From an uncultured Bacteroides sp. (GTDB lineage Bacteria; Bacteroidota; Bacteroidia; Bacteroidales; Bacteroidaceae), in assembly GCF_910585845.1 (NCBI RefSeq), contig NZ_CAJUHF010000010.1, forward strand, positions 1-64,000: DNA of 64,000 bases, read 5' to 3'. Of this stretch, positions 17,589 through 28,700 are shown piece after piece. The stretch's first letter is position 1, and the number at the start of each line of letters is the position of its first letter. A model generated the notes under the pieces. That model saw only the letters and a program-made list of their open reading frames with translations. It ran no database searches and was not told where the DNA came from. Both the position numbers and the translations under genes were made by a program.

Positions 17589-20500
17589 ATGCAAAGAATG
17601 TCTAACAAGATGAAAAACATGCGCGCAGCGCTGCTATTTTGCTTAGTAGCCTTGATATCGCTTAGCGTATCAGCGCAAAATGTGACCGTAAAAGGTACTG
17701 TGACAGACAAGACGGGAGAAACCGTTATCGGCGCTTCCGTAGTACAGAAAGGGAACACCGGCACCGGTACGATTACCGATATTGACGGTAACTTCACGCT
17801 TAACGTTCCTGCCAATTCCACATTAGTATTCTCCTACGTGGGAATGAAATCACAAGAAGTTGCCCTGAAAGGCAGAACTGTGATTAATGTAATAATGGAA
17901 GACGACTCGCAAGCGTTGGAAGAAGTAGTTGTAATCGGTTATGGTACGGCAAAAAAGAAAGATTTGACCGGTGCTGTCAGCACAGTAAAAGGTTCCGATC
18001 TAGCCAAAGTACCTGTAACTAATGCAGCAGAAGCTTTAACAGGAAAATTGGCTGGTGTACAAATTACAACTGCAGATGGTTCTCCTGATGCGGAAATGAT
18101 TATTAAAGTTCGTGGTGGTGGTTCCATCACTGGTGACAATTCACCTCTCTACATCGTAGATGGATTTCCTGTATCAAGTATGAGCGACATCGCACCATCA
18201 GATATTGAAGACATTACGGTATTGAAAGATGCAGCTTCTACAGCTATTTACGGTTCGCAAGGAGCAAACGGTGTAATCCTGATCACAACCAAAGGAGCCA
18301 AAGGAGGAAAAACAACCGTTAGTTATAACGGCTACATACAAGGCAAAAGCATTCGCAAGACCCTTGACGTAATGGATCCTTATCAATTCGTCATGTATAA
18401 CTACGAAAGACAAGCACTCAGAGGTTCTTCTTCCATCAAAGCTTTTGAAGAGCGTTATGGTGCATACGGAGATTTAGATTTATACCAATATCAGCAAGGA
18501 CATAACTGGCAAGAAGAAATGTTTGGTAATAATGAACTTTCCCAATCGCATAACATCAGTGTTACAGGCGGTAGTGAGAAAACCAAATTTACTTTAAGCG
18601 GAACTTATGCCAATGATAAAAGCTTAATGGAAGATAATGGTTACCGCCGTTACAACATGAATTTCAAGTTAAAACATGAATTATACAAAAACTTGAATTT
18701 AGATTTTGGAGTACGATTAGCCGATACTGAGACCCAAGGTGTAGGTACTGGTGGTGGTACATATAAAATACGTTCTTATGATGCATTGATGAAAGCACCT
18801 GTTTTTGGTTTGTATGATCAGCTTGATATCGATCCCAGTACATTACCTGAAGATGAATATCAAGAATATATGAATGCAACACGCTCACTGAAAGACCAAG
18901 TAAACGATTATTGGAGAAGAAAGAATGATCGTCGTTACAACTTCAATGCTGCAATTACTTGGGATATCACTAAACATTTTGTTTATCGTGCAGAAGGAGG
19001 TTATGACTATTCATTCAATCAACAAAAAGACTGGTATGGTCCGAAGAGTAACAAAGCGGTACAGGATGGTGGAGAACTTCCTATGGGTGAGTGGTCTAAG
19101 AAAGACTCTTGGAAATTGCGTGGCACACACACCTTGACTTGGAAACAAAAGTTCGCAAACATTCATGATGTCAATATCATGGTGGGACAAGAATATATTG
19201 CTTCTAATAGTGAAAGCAACAACATGATAGGCAAATTCTTCCAAGAAGACATTTCTCCTGAGAAAATGTTTGCAAGCATGGCCAACAACTCTAAAGCTAC
19301 AGGTGCTCAAACAATATCTTCAACTCTTGGTAAAGAAGACAGGACAATCTCATTCTTTGGACGTGCGAACTACAGTTTATATGACAGATACTTACTGACA
19401 GTAACCATGCGTGCTGATGGATCCTCTAAATTCTCTAGAGGTAACCGATGGGGATATTTCCCTGCAGCTGCATTAGGATGGCGTATAATTGAAGAACCAT
19501 TCATGGAAAACACAAAAGAATGGATGTCTAATTTGAAGTTACGTCTTTCATACGGTACAGCTGGTAACAACCGCATTGGAGATGCCATGTACGAAACAAC
19601 ATATAAAGCATATTCCAGTGGAAAATACTATGGTCAAGGAGGTGAACAAAATCCCCACTATACATTAAACAACAATCAATTGGCCAATTCTAATTTGAAA
19701 TGGGAAACAACAATCACACGTAATATCGGATTAGATTTTGGTTTCTTTAATGAAAGACTTTCCGGTAGCATTGACTATTATTGGAATACAGTCAAAGACC
19801 TGTTGATAGAAATGCCTATTACTGCTATCGGTTACACCAGTATGCAGCAGAATCTTGGCCAAACATCTAATAGAGGTGTCGAATTATCATTGAATGCTTC
19901 TATTCTTCAAAAGAAAGATTACTCTTTGAATTTCAATTTCAACATTGGCTTCAACAAGAATAAAGTAGACAAACTCGCAGATGGAGTAAATTCTATGTCA
20001 TTTAATTCTGGAGCTTTTTCTTCTGACATGCGTGGACAAGATGACTATCGTGTAATCGTAGGACAACCTTTAGGTCTTGTATGGGGATTTGTATATGATG
20101 GAGTATATGGTGTAGATGATTTTGTAACCTATACCGATGCTAATGGTAAAACACAATTCCAATTCGACCAATCCGGCAAATACATCCTCAAGGAAGGTGT
20201 TGTAGATAACACTTACATGACAGCCAGTTCTTATGGTGAATTACGTCCAGGAGCCATGAAATTAAAAGATTTGGATGGTGACGGTAAGATCTCAGAAGAT
20301 AAAGACCGTACTATTATCGGCAAAACTCAACCTAAATTTACTGGTGGTTTTGGCTTAAACGCAACTTATAAATGGTTTGATTTTTCTGCAAACTTCAACT
20401 TTGTTGTCGGCAATGACGTATACAATATGGATAAAATGGTTTCATCACAATCATATCGTAATAGCTATGCCAACTTACGCGCAGATATGACACCTGTTAC

Positions 20501-20915
20501 ATTAGGAGGTAAAGCATGGACTTATTTAGATCATGCAACAGGCACTATCATTACTGATTATGAGACTTTAAAGAGCATGAATGCTAATGCTACATATTGG
20601 TCTGCTGCTACAATGTCTGACAATAATCCCGTACCGACATCTTGGGCAGTAGAAGACGGTTCATTCCTTCGTTTGCAAAATCTGACAGTCGGCTTCACAC
20701 TTCCTAAAGAGTGGACGAAGAAATTTGCATGCAATCAACTCCGCCTGTATTGTACATTGAACAATGTATTTTGTCTGACTAATTACTCTGGTTACGACCC
20801 CGAAGTCAACACTGCTATCCGCAACAGCAAGACTAGCGGTTTAACCCCAGGAGCTGATTTCTCTGCATATCCCAAGTCATTCTCTTGGACTGCTGGAGTA
20901 AATATTACATTTTAA
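17589..20915 (+). CDS. SusC/RagA-family TonB-linked outer-membrane transporter
   Basis: SusC proteins form the outer-membrane barrel that imports oligosaccharides caught by the SusD lid, driven by TonB-ExbBD. The start ATG at 17589 gives 1,108 residues and a signal peptide ending VSAQN. A carboxypeptidase-like regulatory domain follows (VTVKGTVTDKTGETVIGASV), then the TonB-box region (LEEVVVIGYG), the plug (LAGVQITT, PLYIVDGFPV, AASTAIYGSQGANGVILITTK) and the barrel, ending in aromatic VNITF. The susD gene begins 20 bp downstream. The pectin genes around it and the hybrid regulator suggest galacturonide import. This stretch is more AT-rich in codon use than the flanking enzyme genes. Confidence 0.97.
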   Translation: MQRMSNKMKNMRAALLFCLVALISLSVSAQNVTVKGTVTDKTGETVIGASVVQKGNTGTGTITDIDGNFTLNVPANSTLVFSYVGMKSQEVALKGRTVINVIMEDDSQALEEVVVIGYGTAKKKDLTGAVSTVKGSDLAKVPVTNAAEALTGKLAGVQITTADGSPDAEMIIKVRGGGSITGDNSPLYIVDGFPVSSMSDIAPSDIEDITVLKDAASTAIYGSQGANGVILITTKGAKGGKTTVSYNGYIQGKSIRKTLDVMDPYQFVMYNYERQALRGSSSIKAFEERYGAYGDLDLYQYQQGHNWQEEMFGNNELSQSHNISVTGGSEKTKFTLSGTYANDKSLMEDNGYRRYNMNFKLKHELYKNLNLDFGVRLADTETQGVGTGGGTYKIRSYDALMKAPVFGLYDQLDIDPSTLPEDEYQEYMNATRSLKDQVNDYWRRKNDRRYNFNAAITWDITKHFVYRAEGGYDYSFNQQKDWYGPKSNKAVQDGGELPMGEWSKKDSWKLRGTHTLTWKQKFANIHDVNIMVGQEYIASNSESNNMIGKFFQEDISPEKMFASMANNSKATGAQTISSTLGKEDRTISFFGRANYSLYDRYLLTVTMRADGSSKFSRGNRWGYFPAAALGWRIIEEPFMENTKEWMSNLKLRLSYGTAGNNRIGDAMYETTYKAYSSGKYYGQGGEQNPHYTLNNNQLANSNLKWETTITRNIGLDFGFFNERLSGSIDYYWNTVKDLLIEMPITAIGYTSMQQNLGQTSNRGVELSLNASILQKKDYSLNFNFNIGFNKNKVDKLADGVNSMSFNSGAFSSDMRGQDDYRVIVGQPLGLVWGFVYDGVYGVDDFVTYTDANGKTQFQFDQSGKYILKEGVVDNTYMTASSYGELRPGAMKLKDLDGDGKISEDKDRTIIGKTQPKFTGGFGLNATYKWFDFSANFNFVVGNDVYNMDKMVSSQSYRNSYANLRADMTPVTLGGKAWTYLDHATGTIITDYETLKSMNANATYWSAATMSDNNPVPTSWAVEDGSFLRLQNLTVGFTLPKEWTKKFACNQLRLYCTLNNVFCLTNYSGYDPEVNTAIRNSKTSGLTPGADFSAYPKSFSWTAGVNITF

Positions 20916-20935
20916 CCGATTAAACAATATCAGAA

Positions 20936-22993
20936 ATGAAAAAGAGATTTTTATATATAACAGCTTTAGTTACCGGAATGTGTCTCACAACCTCTTGTGA
21001 AGATATGCTGGATACCAAGTCCCTGTCAACTGATAACTTGGAATATCTGACTTCCAATCCCACCGATGCCCGTAAGATGGTAGCTCATGTTTACTCATTT
21101 TTCTGTGAGGATACTTATACCTCACGTATGAGTACCAACTGGATGCAGAATACCGATATTGAAATAGGATTCATTGCAAAATCGCAATCTGAAAATACAG
21201 ACCGTCGTGGCGTTTGGTGTCTGAACATGAAACAATTTAACGATATCAAGAATTGTTGGGATAACAGTCTAAAAGCTATAGACTTTGCCAATCAATGTAT
21301 TCAAGGTATTGAAAATAGCGACATGTACAAAAATGGCAATAAAGACATGAAACAATTGCACGGAGAAGCATACTGCTTGCGTGCATATTGGTATTGGCTG
21401 ATGTGTAATTTTTGGGGAGATGTTCCATTTGCTACAACTCCAACAACTGCCCAGAATATGCACAACGACCCACGAACAGACAAAAACATCATTTATACTC
21501 ATCTCATTCAAGATCTTATCAATGTAGAGGAAGAGATGCAATGGAGTGACGCTTTGACTGTGGAATACATGAACCGTGATTTTGCATTAGGTTTCATCGT
21601 TAAATTAGCAATGTTCCGTGCTGGATATTCTATGCAGGCCGATGGTACTATGGCTCGTTGTACACAAACAGGTGAAGAGTATACAGTGACATACATGGAC
21701 GAGAATGGAGTAGAAGCTACTGCAAGTAGTGCGGATGATTACTATAAAGTAGCTAAAGCATACGCTCTTAAACTTATTAAGTTAAAAGACCGTGGTTTGA
21801 ATGCCAACTTTAAAGAAATATTTGACAACCAAATCAATGGTTGCAATCCTGGAAACAGCGACGTACTTTTTGAAATGGGCTTCGTTCCCAATTCAGGAGG
21901 TGACATAGGTTGGTGTCATGGTTTAAGTGTTGTAGATGGTTCAAAAGGAGCAGGAACGACATATACTAACTTAACACCGAGTTACGCTTGCTCTTTCGAT
22001 CCACAAGACCAACGTCTGCCCGTTACTTGTGCTAATTATCGTTGGCTGTATGATGAAAAGCAAGCAGCAGTAGATGTTTGGGGCATTCAACCGGCAAAAT
22101 GGTGTCGTTTAGACATGAAAACGTCTGTAGCAAGTAAAGGTACAGGAATCAACTGGCCTGTGCTCCGCTATGCCGATGTATTACTTTTATTAGCAGAAGC
22201 TGAAAATGAAATAAACAACGGTCCTACAGCAACAGCCAAAGAAATGCTGAAACGAGTACGCGAACGTGCATTTATCAATGCAAATAATAAATCAGAGATG
22301 GTAGACAACTATATAAACGCATTAGGAAACTATGACGCTTTCAAAAAAGCCATTATTGATGAACGAGGTTGGGAATTTGGCGGTGAAAATATCCGCAAAT
22401 TCGATTTAATTCGTTGGAATTATTATAGTGATGCTATTGTCAATACAATAGAATGGATGCGTGACGTAGCAATGAATTACAATCAATTAGAAAACATAAA
22501 CGGTGAGTTTATATATAACTCTGAAAAAGAAATTGAAGACATGAATGTCGCACCGCGTTTATATTATGAATATATAAACGGACGTGTCATCTTTGAAAAT
22601 GATTATTTCACTTACCGTGACCAATCAAATAGCACATATAGTTCAGCCACAACTCTAAGCGATAATGATATCAAAACGCCTAATGCTACATTTGAGGGAT
22701 TAAAGCGTATAGGGTTCGCTGACAGTTTCATCAGTGTAAGTTCTACAAACCCAGAAACAGGTGAGGCCTATGGTAAAGACGAGAACGGCAATGATATTAA
22801 AAAAGGTACATTGCATGAACGCGTCATGTATTCATGGCATGGTTTGACTGACGGAGCTCTAATCAAAGGTACTGAAGACATCAGTAGCTTAAGAAACAAA
22901 GTAACTCCATACGTATTCCCGATACCGACCGACCGTGTCGTTTCATCTAATGGTGTATTGTCTAACGATGGTTATGCTATCCGTAACAAATAA
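20936..22993 (+). CDS. SusD/RagB-family nutrient-binding lipoprotein
   Basis: SusD proteins are surface lipoproteins that bind glycan and close over the SusC barrel. The lipobox is TTSCEDML, with the acylated Cys near residue 21. A SusD-type N-terminal segment follows and the tetratricopeptide-rich core shows LHGEAYCLRAYWYWLMCNFW. The C-terminal RagB/SusD block includes LRYADVLLLLAEAENEI and IIDERGWEFGGENIRKFDLIRW. At 685 residues it is longer than the usual 500-600, with insertions that may shape ligand choice. It lies directly after susC and 14 bp before the next lipoprotein, an apparent three-gene operon. Confidence 0.97.
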   Translation: MKKRFLYITALVTGMCLTTSCEDMLDTKSLSTDNLEYLTSNPTDARKMVAHVYSFFCEDTYTSRMSTNWMQNTDIEIGFIAKSQSENTDRRGVWCLNMKQFNDIKNCWDNSLKAIDFANQCIQGIENSDMYKNGNKDMKQLHGEAYCLRAYWYWLMCNFWGDVPFATTPTTAQNMHNDPRTDKNIIYTHLIQDLINVEEEMQWSDALTVEYMNRDFALGFIVKLAMFRAGYSMQADGTMARCTQTGEEYTVTYMDENGVEATASSADDYYKVAKAYALKLIKLKDRGLNANFKEIFDNQINGCNPGNSDVLFEMGFVPNSGGDIGWCHGLSVVDGSKGAGTTYTNLTPSYACSFDPQDQRLPVTCANYRWLYDEKQAAVDVWGIQPAKWCRLDMKTSVASKGTGINWPVLRYADVLLLLAEAENEINNGPTATAKEMLKRVRERAFINANNKSEMVDNYINALGNYDAFKKAIIDERGWEFGGENIRKFDLIRWNYYSDAIVNTIEWMRDVAMNYNQLENINGEFIYNSEKEIEDMNVAPRLYYEYINGRVIFENDYFTYRDQSNSTYSSATTLSDNDIKTPNATFEGLKRIGFADSFISVSSTNPETGEAYGKDENGNDIKKGTLHERVMYSWHGLTDGALIKGTEDISSLRNKVTPYVFPIPTDRVVSSNGVLSNDGYAIRNK

Positions 22994-23007
22994 AAAACAG
23001 TAAAATT

Positions 23008-24738
23008 ATGAAATTCAAGAAATATATAACAATGATATTGCTTGCCTTTACGGCAAGCAGTACATTCATCAGTTGCGATGATGATGACTTTACAAATAAT
23101 GCTCCCCGCCTATTCCGCCCGGTAGCTTCATTGGAAGTTCAGAACAACAATATTATAACGACTTGGGAAAACATCAAAGGAGCGACAGAATACCAGTTGC
23201 AATTATACCGTGTCGCATCTACAGATGATGCAGGAAATAATATATATGAATTGTATACAGAAGCCTCCTGTGAACGTTCACCATATACTTTTGAAGGGTT
23301 GAATTGGGATGAAAAATACATGGTTAAGATTAAATGTATAGGTTCAAACAAAGAATCTGAAATGTACGAAACTACAGCTATCAATGTAACCTATATTTCT
23401 AAAATCAAAAATCTGAAACTCATCGATAATGCAGCACGTATCACATGGGAAGAAGGTGGAAGTGTCATTAGATTAATAAAAGCAGTTCCTGCAACCGAAG
23501 GTTTAGAAACAGTTATTAAGGAAGTTTCGGAAGAAGAATATGCCAACGGTAGTGTTGACATAACAGGACTGACATCAGAAACGTCTTATACTATATATGC
23601 ATATAGTAGTGTAGAAGAACAAAATAATGCCACATATGCTGGAAAGATAACAGGTAAGACAACAGTTCCTATGGATTTCGATACTCTATTTGGTGTAGGA
23701 AAATGGATCGATATCCGTAGTTATGATGAAACGGAGGCTGCAGATACATTAAAAACCAATGAATTCTGGGAGCAAATCGAAGAAGATGGAATGACTATCA
23801 TATTGAGAGGAGACTTTGACTATAAGGTTAACAACAGCATTAAGTTTAATCGTTCTGTAACTTTTAGAACTGCTGCTACTTTAGGAGGTAATGCACGTTT
23901 CATCTCAAGTGGAGGAATGCAATGTAATAAAAATGCCAATATAGATAAAATCGTATTTGAAAATGTCGATTTCTACAGCGATGTAGCACTACCTGGAGGA
24001 GGAAAAGAAGTAGCTTCTACTGATGACAAAGGATTTGGCGGACGTCAGGTATTCAATGAGAACGGAACAAATTCTACAGTTAAAGAGCTTATTTTCAAAG
24101 GTTGCCACATCGAAGGATATCGTGCTATTGTACGTACACAATCTGCCAACGATAACATTAACAACTTACTGTTTGAAAATTGCACTATCAATGGTATTGG
24201 TGATCAAGGAATGGTGACAACAAATAATAAAAAAGCAGACTGGAAAAATATTACTTTCAGAGATTGTACTATTACCAATATAGTAATGTTAGGTGACCTC
24301 CGCTCTACAGCAGATCAATTAACCTTAAACATTGAGAATTGTACGTTCTGCTACGCTCCTATGGAAACAACGGCAAATGCAAATACTCCTTTGCTCCGTT
24401 GCGATAAAAATGCAGTTCTGATAAATATCAATAAAACACTCTTCGGACCATCTATGGCTTCAGTAGGAAGTGCAGGTTCTAAAATCAAGACTTATACAGC
24501 AGGAACAGCCGGCTCAATCTTCTTAAATGGTAGTGCTGCATTAGTATCTGCAAGTCAAAGTTACAAAACCAATTTCAAATGGACTGAAATAGGCGATAAC
24601 AAAACAACTTATCCAATAGACGGCTTGATAGAGTTATCTATGAGTGAAAGCGAATTATGGAATGAACCTTCAAAAGGTGATTATAAAGTCATAGGAAATA
24701 TCGGTGAATCCGGTATAGGAGCTTCTAAATGGCAATAA
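23008..24738 (+). CDS. Surface lipoprotein with fibronectin-type and beta-helix domains (DUF4957/DUF5123-like)
   Basis: This 576-residue protein is in the SusE position of the locus. The lipobox is TFISCDDDD, and the acidic run after Cys fits a Bacteroides surface-export signal. Two fibronectin type III-like units follow (about 35-225: LEVQNNNIITTWENIKGATEYQLQLY, LKLIDNAARITWEEGG). The C-terminal part (about 240-570) reads as a right-handed beta-helix with repeated FENVDFYS, FKGCHIEGY, FENCTINGI and FRDCTITNI rungs, as in DUF4957/DUF5123 proteins of pectin loci. No catalytic set is evident, so glycan binding is likelier than cleavage. A terminator follows. Confidence 0.85.
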   Translation: MKFKKYITMILLAFTASSTFISCDDDDFTNNAPRLFRPVASLEVQNNNIITTWENIKGATEYQLQLYRVASTDDAGNNIYELYTEASCERSPYTFEGLNWDEKYMVKIKCIGSNKESEMYETTAINVTYISKIKNLKLIDNAARITWEEGGSVIRLIKAVPATEGLETVIKEVSEEEYANGSVDITGLTSETSYTIYAYSSVEEQNNATYAGKITGKTTVPMDFDTLFGVGKWIDIRSYDETEAADTLKTNEFWEQIEEDGMTIILRGDFDYKVNNSIKFNRSVTFRTAATLGGNARFISSGGMQCNKNANIDKIVFENVDFYSDVALPGGGKEVASTDDKGFGGRQVFNENGTNSTVKELIFKGCHIEGYRAIVRTQSANDNINNLLFENCTINGIGDQGMVTTNNKKADWKNITFRDCTITNIVMLGDLRSTADQLTLNIENCTFCYAPMETTANANTPLLRCDKNAVLININKTLFGPSMASVGSAGSKIKTYTAGTAGSIFLNGSAALVSASQSYKTNFKWTEIGDNKTTYPIDGLIELSMSESELWNEPSKGDYKVIGNIGESGIGASKWQ

Positions 24739-24772
24739 TCCATTTATGAATTAAATATCCCCTGAATATGAA

Positions 24773-24812
24773 ATCCCCTCGTTATAGATACTTATAGCGA
24801 GGGGATCTTATT
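24773..24812 (+). terminator. Terminator of the susC-susD operon
   Basis: ATCCCCTCG pairs with CGAGGGGAT, extended by a TTATAG/CTTATAG inner stem, and is followed by CTTATTTTA. It starts 35 bp after the stop of the surface lipoprotein gene. Confidence 0.8.
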
Positions 24813-24964
24813 TTAGATAAGAATCACTTAACTTCAGATCAAAGCCATTGCCTATTTTACAGTATCTAAAGTTCATGTTTACACTATCAAATTTTAGCAT
24901 TAGTATACTTAGCCCTATATATTATTCGAACATATTATTTTACCCTCACGAAACAAAAAAATCC

Positions 24965-25052
24965 GTCCCACGAGATGAATAATTTCATTCCACGGGACGG
25001 ATTTTTTTGTCCCACGAGACGAATTTGCTCATCTCGTGGGACAAAATTAACG
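24965..25052. repeat. 22-bp array with alternating palindromic units (array A)
   Basis: There are four 22-bp units. Units 1 and 3 start GTCCCACGAGAT/C, and units 2 and 4 carry the complementary GGGAC arms. Two local hairpins form: 24955-25008 closed by AAAAAAATCCGTCCC, and 25005-25046 closed by TTTTGTCCCACGAGA. The left arm of the first (24965-24978) also pairs perfectly with the right arm of the second (25029-25042), so two exclusive folds exist. The remaining parts of 24813-25134 show no gene. Confidence 0.8.
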
Positions 25053-25134
25053 GTTATGATTGCTGAGTTTCTACTGCCCCAGCCGATATCCTGAATGGCG
25101 TAAGCTTTGAGTTCGGACAAGCGTCCGCACGCGG

Positions 25135-25482
25135 TTACTTCTTCAAGAAATCGGGGCGCATCGGACTGAACGTATCAATCAGTACCCCGGCTTCCAGGCA
25201 TACGCAGCCATGCACCTTGTCCGGAGTCTTAAACAGACAGTCGCCTGCGGATACGACCTTCGTCACTCCATCAATGGTAAACTCAAACTTTCCTTCGGCC
25301 ACGTACGTACATTGGCTCTGATAGTGGTGATGAAGACTACCTACGGCACCTTTCTCAAATACTACTTTCACCATCATCAGCTGGCCGTCATATCCCAAAA
25401 TCTGGCGCTTTACGCCTCCGCCAAGCTCTTCCCAAGGCACATCTTTACTGAATACAAATGATTCGCTTCCTGTTCTTTCCAT
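25135..25482 (-). CDS. kdgF: KdgF-like cupin (unsaturated galacturonate processing)
   Basis: The 115-residue single-domain cupin resembles KdgF, which turns 4,5-unsaturated galacturonate into its linear keto form during pectin and alginate breakdown. Metal-ligand motifs are present: HHHYQSQCTYVAEGKFEF (two or more His plus Glu in cupin motif 1) and the later DKVHGC His in motif 2. The conserved C-terminal DTFSPMRPDFL matches the family's catalytic end. There is no signal peptide, so it is cytosolic. The pectin locus makes the KdgF assignment likely. A 22-bp array lies upstream of its start, between it and the 3' end of the regulator gene. Confidence 0.85.
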   Translation of the reverse strand: MERTGSESFVFSKDVPWEELGGGVKRQILGYDGQLMMVKVVFEKGAVGSLHHHYQSQCTYVAEGKFEFTIDGVTKVVSAGDCLFKTPDKVHGCVCLEAGVLIDTFSPMRPDFLKK

Positions 25483-25564
25483 TTTACGATATTAAACTTT
25501 TAATTCAAAACACATATATTACGATCGCAACTTAAGTTATTAACCGTTGAGAAAACAAACTTTA

Positions 25565-25672
25565 GTTGCCCGATTTATAATCAATAGTTACTCGAATCAT
25601 AACCAACAATTGTCCGATTCATAACCAACAATTGCCTGATTCATAACCAACAATTACCCGATTCATAACCAG
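25565..25672. repeat. 22-bp tandem array (array B)
   Basis: About five 22-bp units contain CCGATTCATAACCAACAATT with small variations (CCTGATTCATAACC, CTCGAATCATAACC). The array fills most of the gap between the start of the cupin gene and the stop of the regulator gene. There are no spacers and no coding signal. Confidence 0.85.
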
Positions 25673-25706
25673 CCCTCTACGCTATACCGGAAAAATGCGG
25701 CCGGCA

Positions 25707-28700
25707 CTACCCTCTCCGCACGGTCTTATCCCTGTACTCCGTCGGGGTCATGCCCATCTTCTGCTTGAAGCACTTGCTGAAGTAACGTGGGTCGTTGATG
25801 CCTACCATATACGCTATCTGCGTCATGGAGAACTCGCCCGTCTCTATCAGCTGGACCGCACGGTTTATGCGCATCTCCTTGATGAACTCAATGGGCGCCA
25901 ATCCCGTCAGCGTCTTCAGTTTCTTGAAGAAGACAGAGCGGCTGACAGCCAGCTCCTGTACCAGGTCATCCACCACCAGGTCACCGTTGTCCATGTTTTT
26001 CTCCATCAGTTCCACCAGTTTGTCCATGAACTTGCGGTCATTGAGCGACATCTCCGGAGCCTTCTCCTCCACAGCTTCCGATGCGGACTCGGTGGCGGAG
26101 TTTCCCGCCAAGAGATTGTCACGATAGATGGCCTGCAACTTCTGGCGTTGGGTAAGCAGGTTCTTTACGCGCGCCTTCAGATAGGTGGCGCTGAAGGGTT
26201 TCGTTATATAGTCATCGGCACCATATTCCAATCCTTCCAACTTGCTTTCGATGGAGGTCTTGGCAGTCAGCAGGACAATGGGGATATGGCTGGTGGTCAT
26301 GTCCGAACGCAGTTCGCGGGTCATGGAGATACCGTCTTTTTTGGGCATCATGACGTCGCTGATGATGATGTCCGGCAGGAACTTCAAAGCCTTGCTCCAG
26401 CCCTGCATGCCGTCCACGGCTTCCACGATCCGGTATTCGGCGGCAAAGATGCTGCGCAAGAAGAGGCGGAGTTCCGAATTGTCTTCCACCAGAAGCATAG
26501 TTCTTTGAGGAGCGGATGCACTTCCGGCTTCATTAGGGGTGGTTCCGGCTTTGTCAGAGGCGGTTCCGGCTTCATCAGGAGTACTACTGCCGGCTTCGTC
26601 CGGAGCGGTTCCGGCGTCCGATGGGAGCGGTTCTCCGTTGACGGCATCGGGCATCTGCTTCATCACCTCCATGCCTGCGGTCGTGTCGTCCTGCAAGAAT
26701 TCCACTGTTTCGTCGTAGTGCTCCTTTCCTCTTTGGAAATCGACTTTGAAGCAACTGCCCTCACCCAGCTTACTATCTACCGTGATGACAGCCTTGTGCA
26801 TTTCGACCAACTCCTTCACCAAAGACAGGCCGATGCCCGTGCTCGACTGATTGAACAGGTTTCGGTCCACCAGGTTCTCAAAGCGGACAAACAACGACTT
26901 CTTCTTGTTCTCGGCGATGCCTATCCCCTGGTCTTCCACGCCGACGGAGACGGTCTTCTCGTCTTCGCGGACAAAGACGGTGATGATCTTTCCGTTCGGG
27001 GTGTACTTGAAGGCGTTGGAAAGCAGGTTGAACACAATCTTCTCAAACTTGTCCACGTCCACCCAAAGGAACAGTTCGTCTTTTTCCGTCTCGAACAGGA
27101 AGTCTATCTGATGCTCTTCGGCTACCGACTCGAAGTTGGTCATGATTTTGCGGGTGAAGGCCACGACATTGATCCGCTGTACCTGCATCTTCATCTTCCG
27201 GTTCTGAATCTTGCGGAAGTCCAGGATCTGGTTGATAAGCCTCAGCATGCGGTTCGTGTTCCGCTCCACGACCTGCAGCTGCTCGCGGGTGTCGTCAGGG
27301 AGTTTGGCGTTCTTCAGGACATACTCCACGGGGCCGGCAATCAGGGTGAGCGGGGTGCGCAGTTCGTGGGAGATGTCGGTAAAGAAGCGCAACTTCATGT
27401 TTGTCAGTTGTTGCTCGACCGACACTTCGTGCTTCAGGCGGTAAATGGTAAACAGGATATATACGGCTGCCACGATAATCATGATGAAGAAAAGGGCATA
27501 CAGGAAGTAGGCGAACGGAGTCTCCCAGAAAGAGGGCAGGATCTCGATGTCGAGCATGCGCGTGTTTTCGGTCCAGACGCCGTTTCCGTTGGTGGAACGT
27601 ACCTTGAAGACGTAGTGTCCTTTCGGCAGGTTGGTGTAGGTGGCGGTGCGCTGCTTGCCTACGGCGTTCCAGTCCTTCTCGAAACCCTCCAGCGTATAGG
27701 CATACTGGATTTCGGCAGGGGCGGAATAATCGAGGGCGGCAAACTGTATCGTGAAGATATTCTCCTTGTGCGACAAGACCAGCCGTTCCGTGTCGTCCAA
27801 GGTTTGGCTCAGCACGGAGCGCCCGCCGAGCAGGACGTCCTTGTTGGCTATCAGCAGTTTGGTAAGCACGATGGGGGGCACATAGTCGCTCTTGGAGATG
27901 GAGTCGGGGTTGAAGCTGAGGATGCCCGTGCTGGCTCCGAAGAGGATATTGCCCGAAGCGGTATACTCCGAGGCTGCCTCGCTGAATCGTGTCCGGAAGA
28001 AGACCTCCTTGTCGGCATAGTTCTCAAACCGCTCTTGGGAGGGGATGAACTTGCTGATCCCGTTTTCGGAGCTCATCCAGAGGTTTCCGTTCCTGTCCTC
28101 GCGTATGGAGAGCAGGATGTCGGAGGGAAGCCCGTCGGAGACGGTATAGGACTTGAACGAGGCGTTTCCTTCTTCGTCCAGCGACGTCAGTTTGTTCAGT
28201 CCGCCGCCGAAGGTGGCGATGAAAAGGTCGCCGCTGCGGGTGGATATGATCCAGTGCACGTCGTTGTTGCTCAGGCTGTGTTCATTGTCCGGGATGCGGA
28301 GGAAGTGGCGGAACTTCACGTCTTCGGGACTCTCGAAGCGCTCGTCAATCATCAGCGCGCCAACGGTGGTGCCGATCCAAAGGTGTCCCTGACGGTCGCC
28401 CGTGATGAAGCGTGCCTTCGAGCATTGGTCGATGGGGTAGCCTTTGAGGTTATTCCGATGGTTGACGAAGCGGGGGGAGCCGTCCGCATCGGGCGACATG
28501 TAGTTTATGCCGCCGGCAAAGGTGGCGATCCAGATGCGACCTTGGCTGTCTTCGTAGACGCAGTAGACGTTGTCGTCGCTCAGGCTGTAGATGTCCTCTT
28601 CCCGGTGCCGGTAGCGGGTGAGCTTGTAGCGGTAGGGGATGGGGGTCTTTTCGGCCTTCACCAGTCCGTCGCCTTTGGTGGCGATCCAGAGGTTCTGCCT

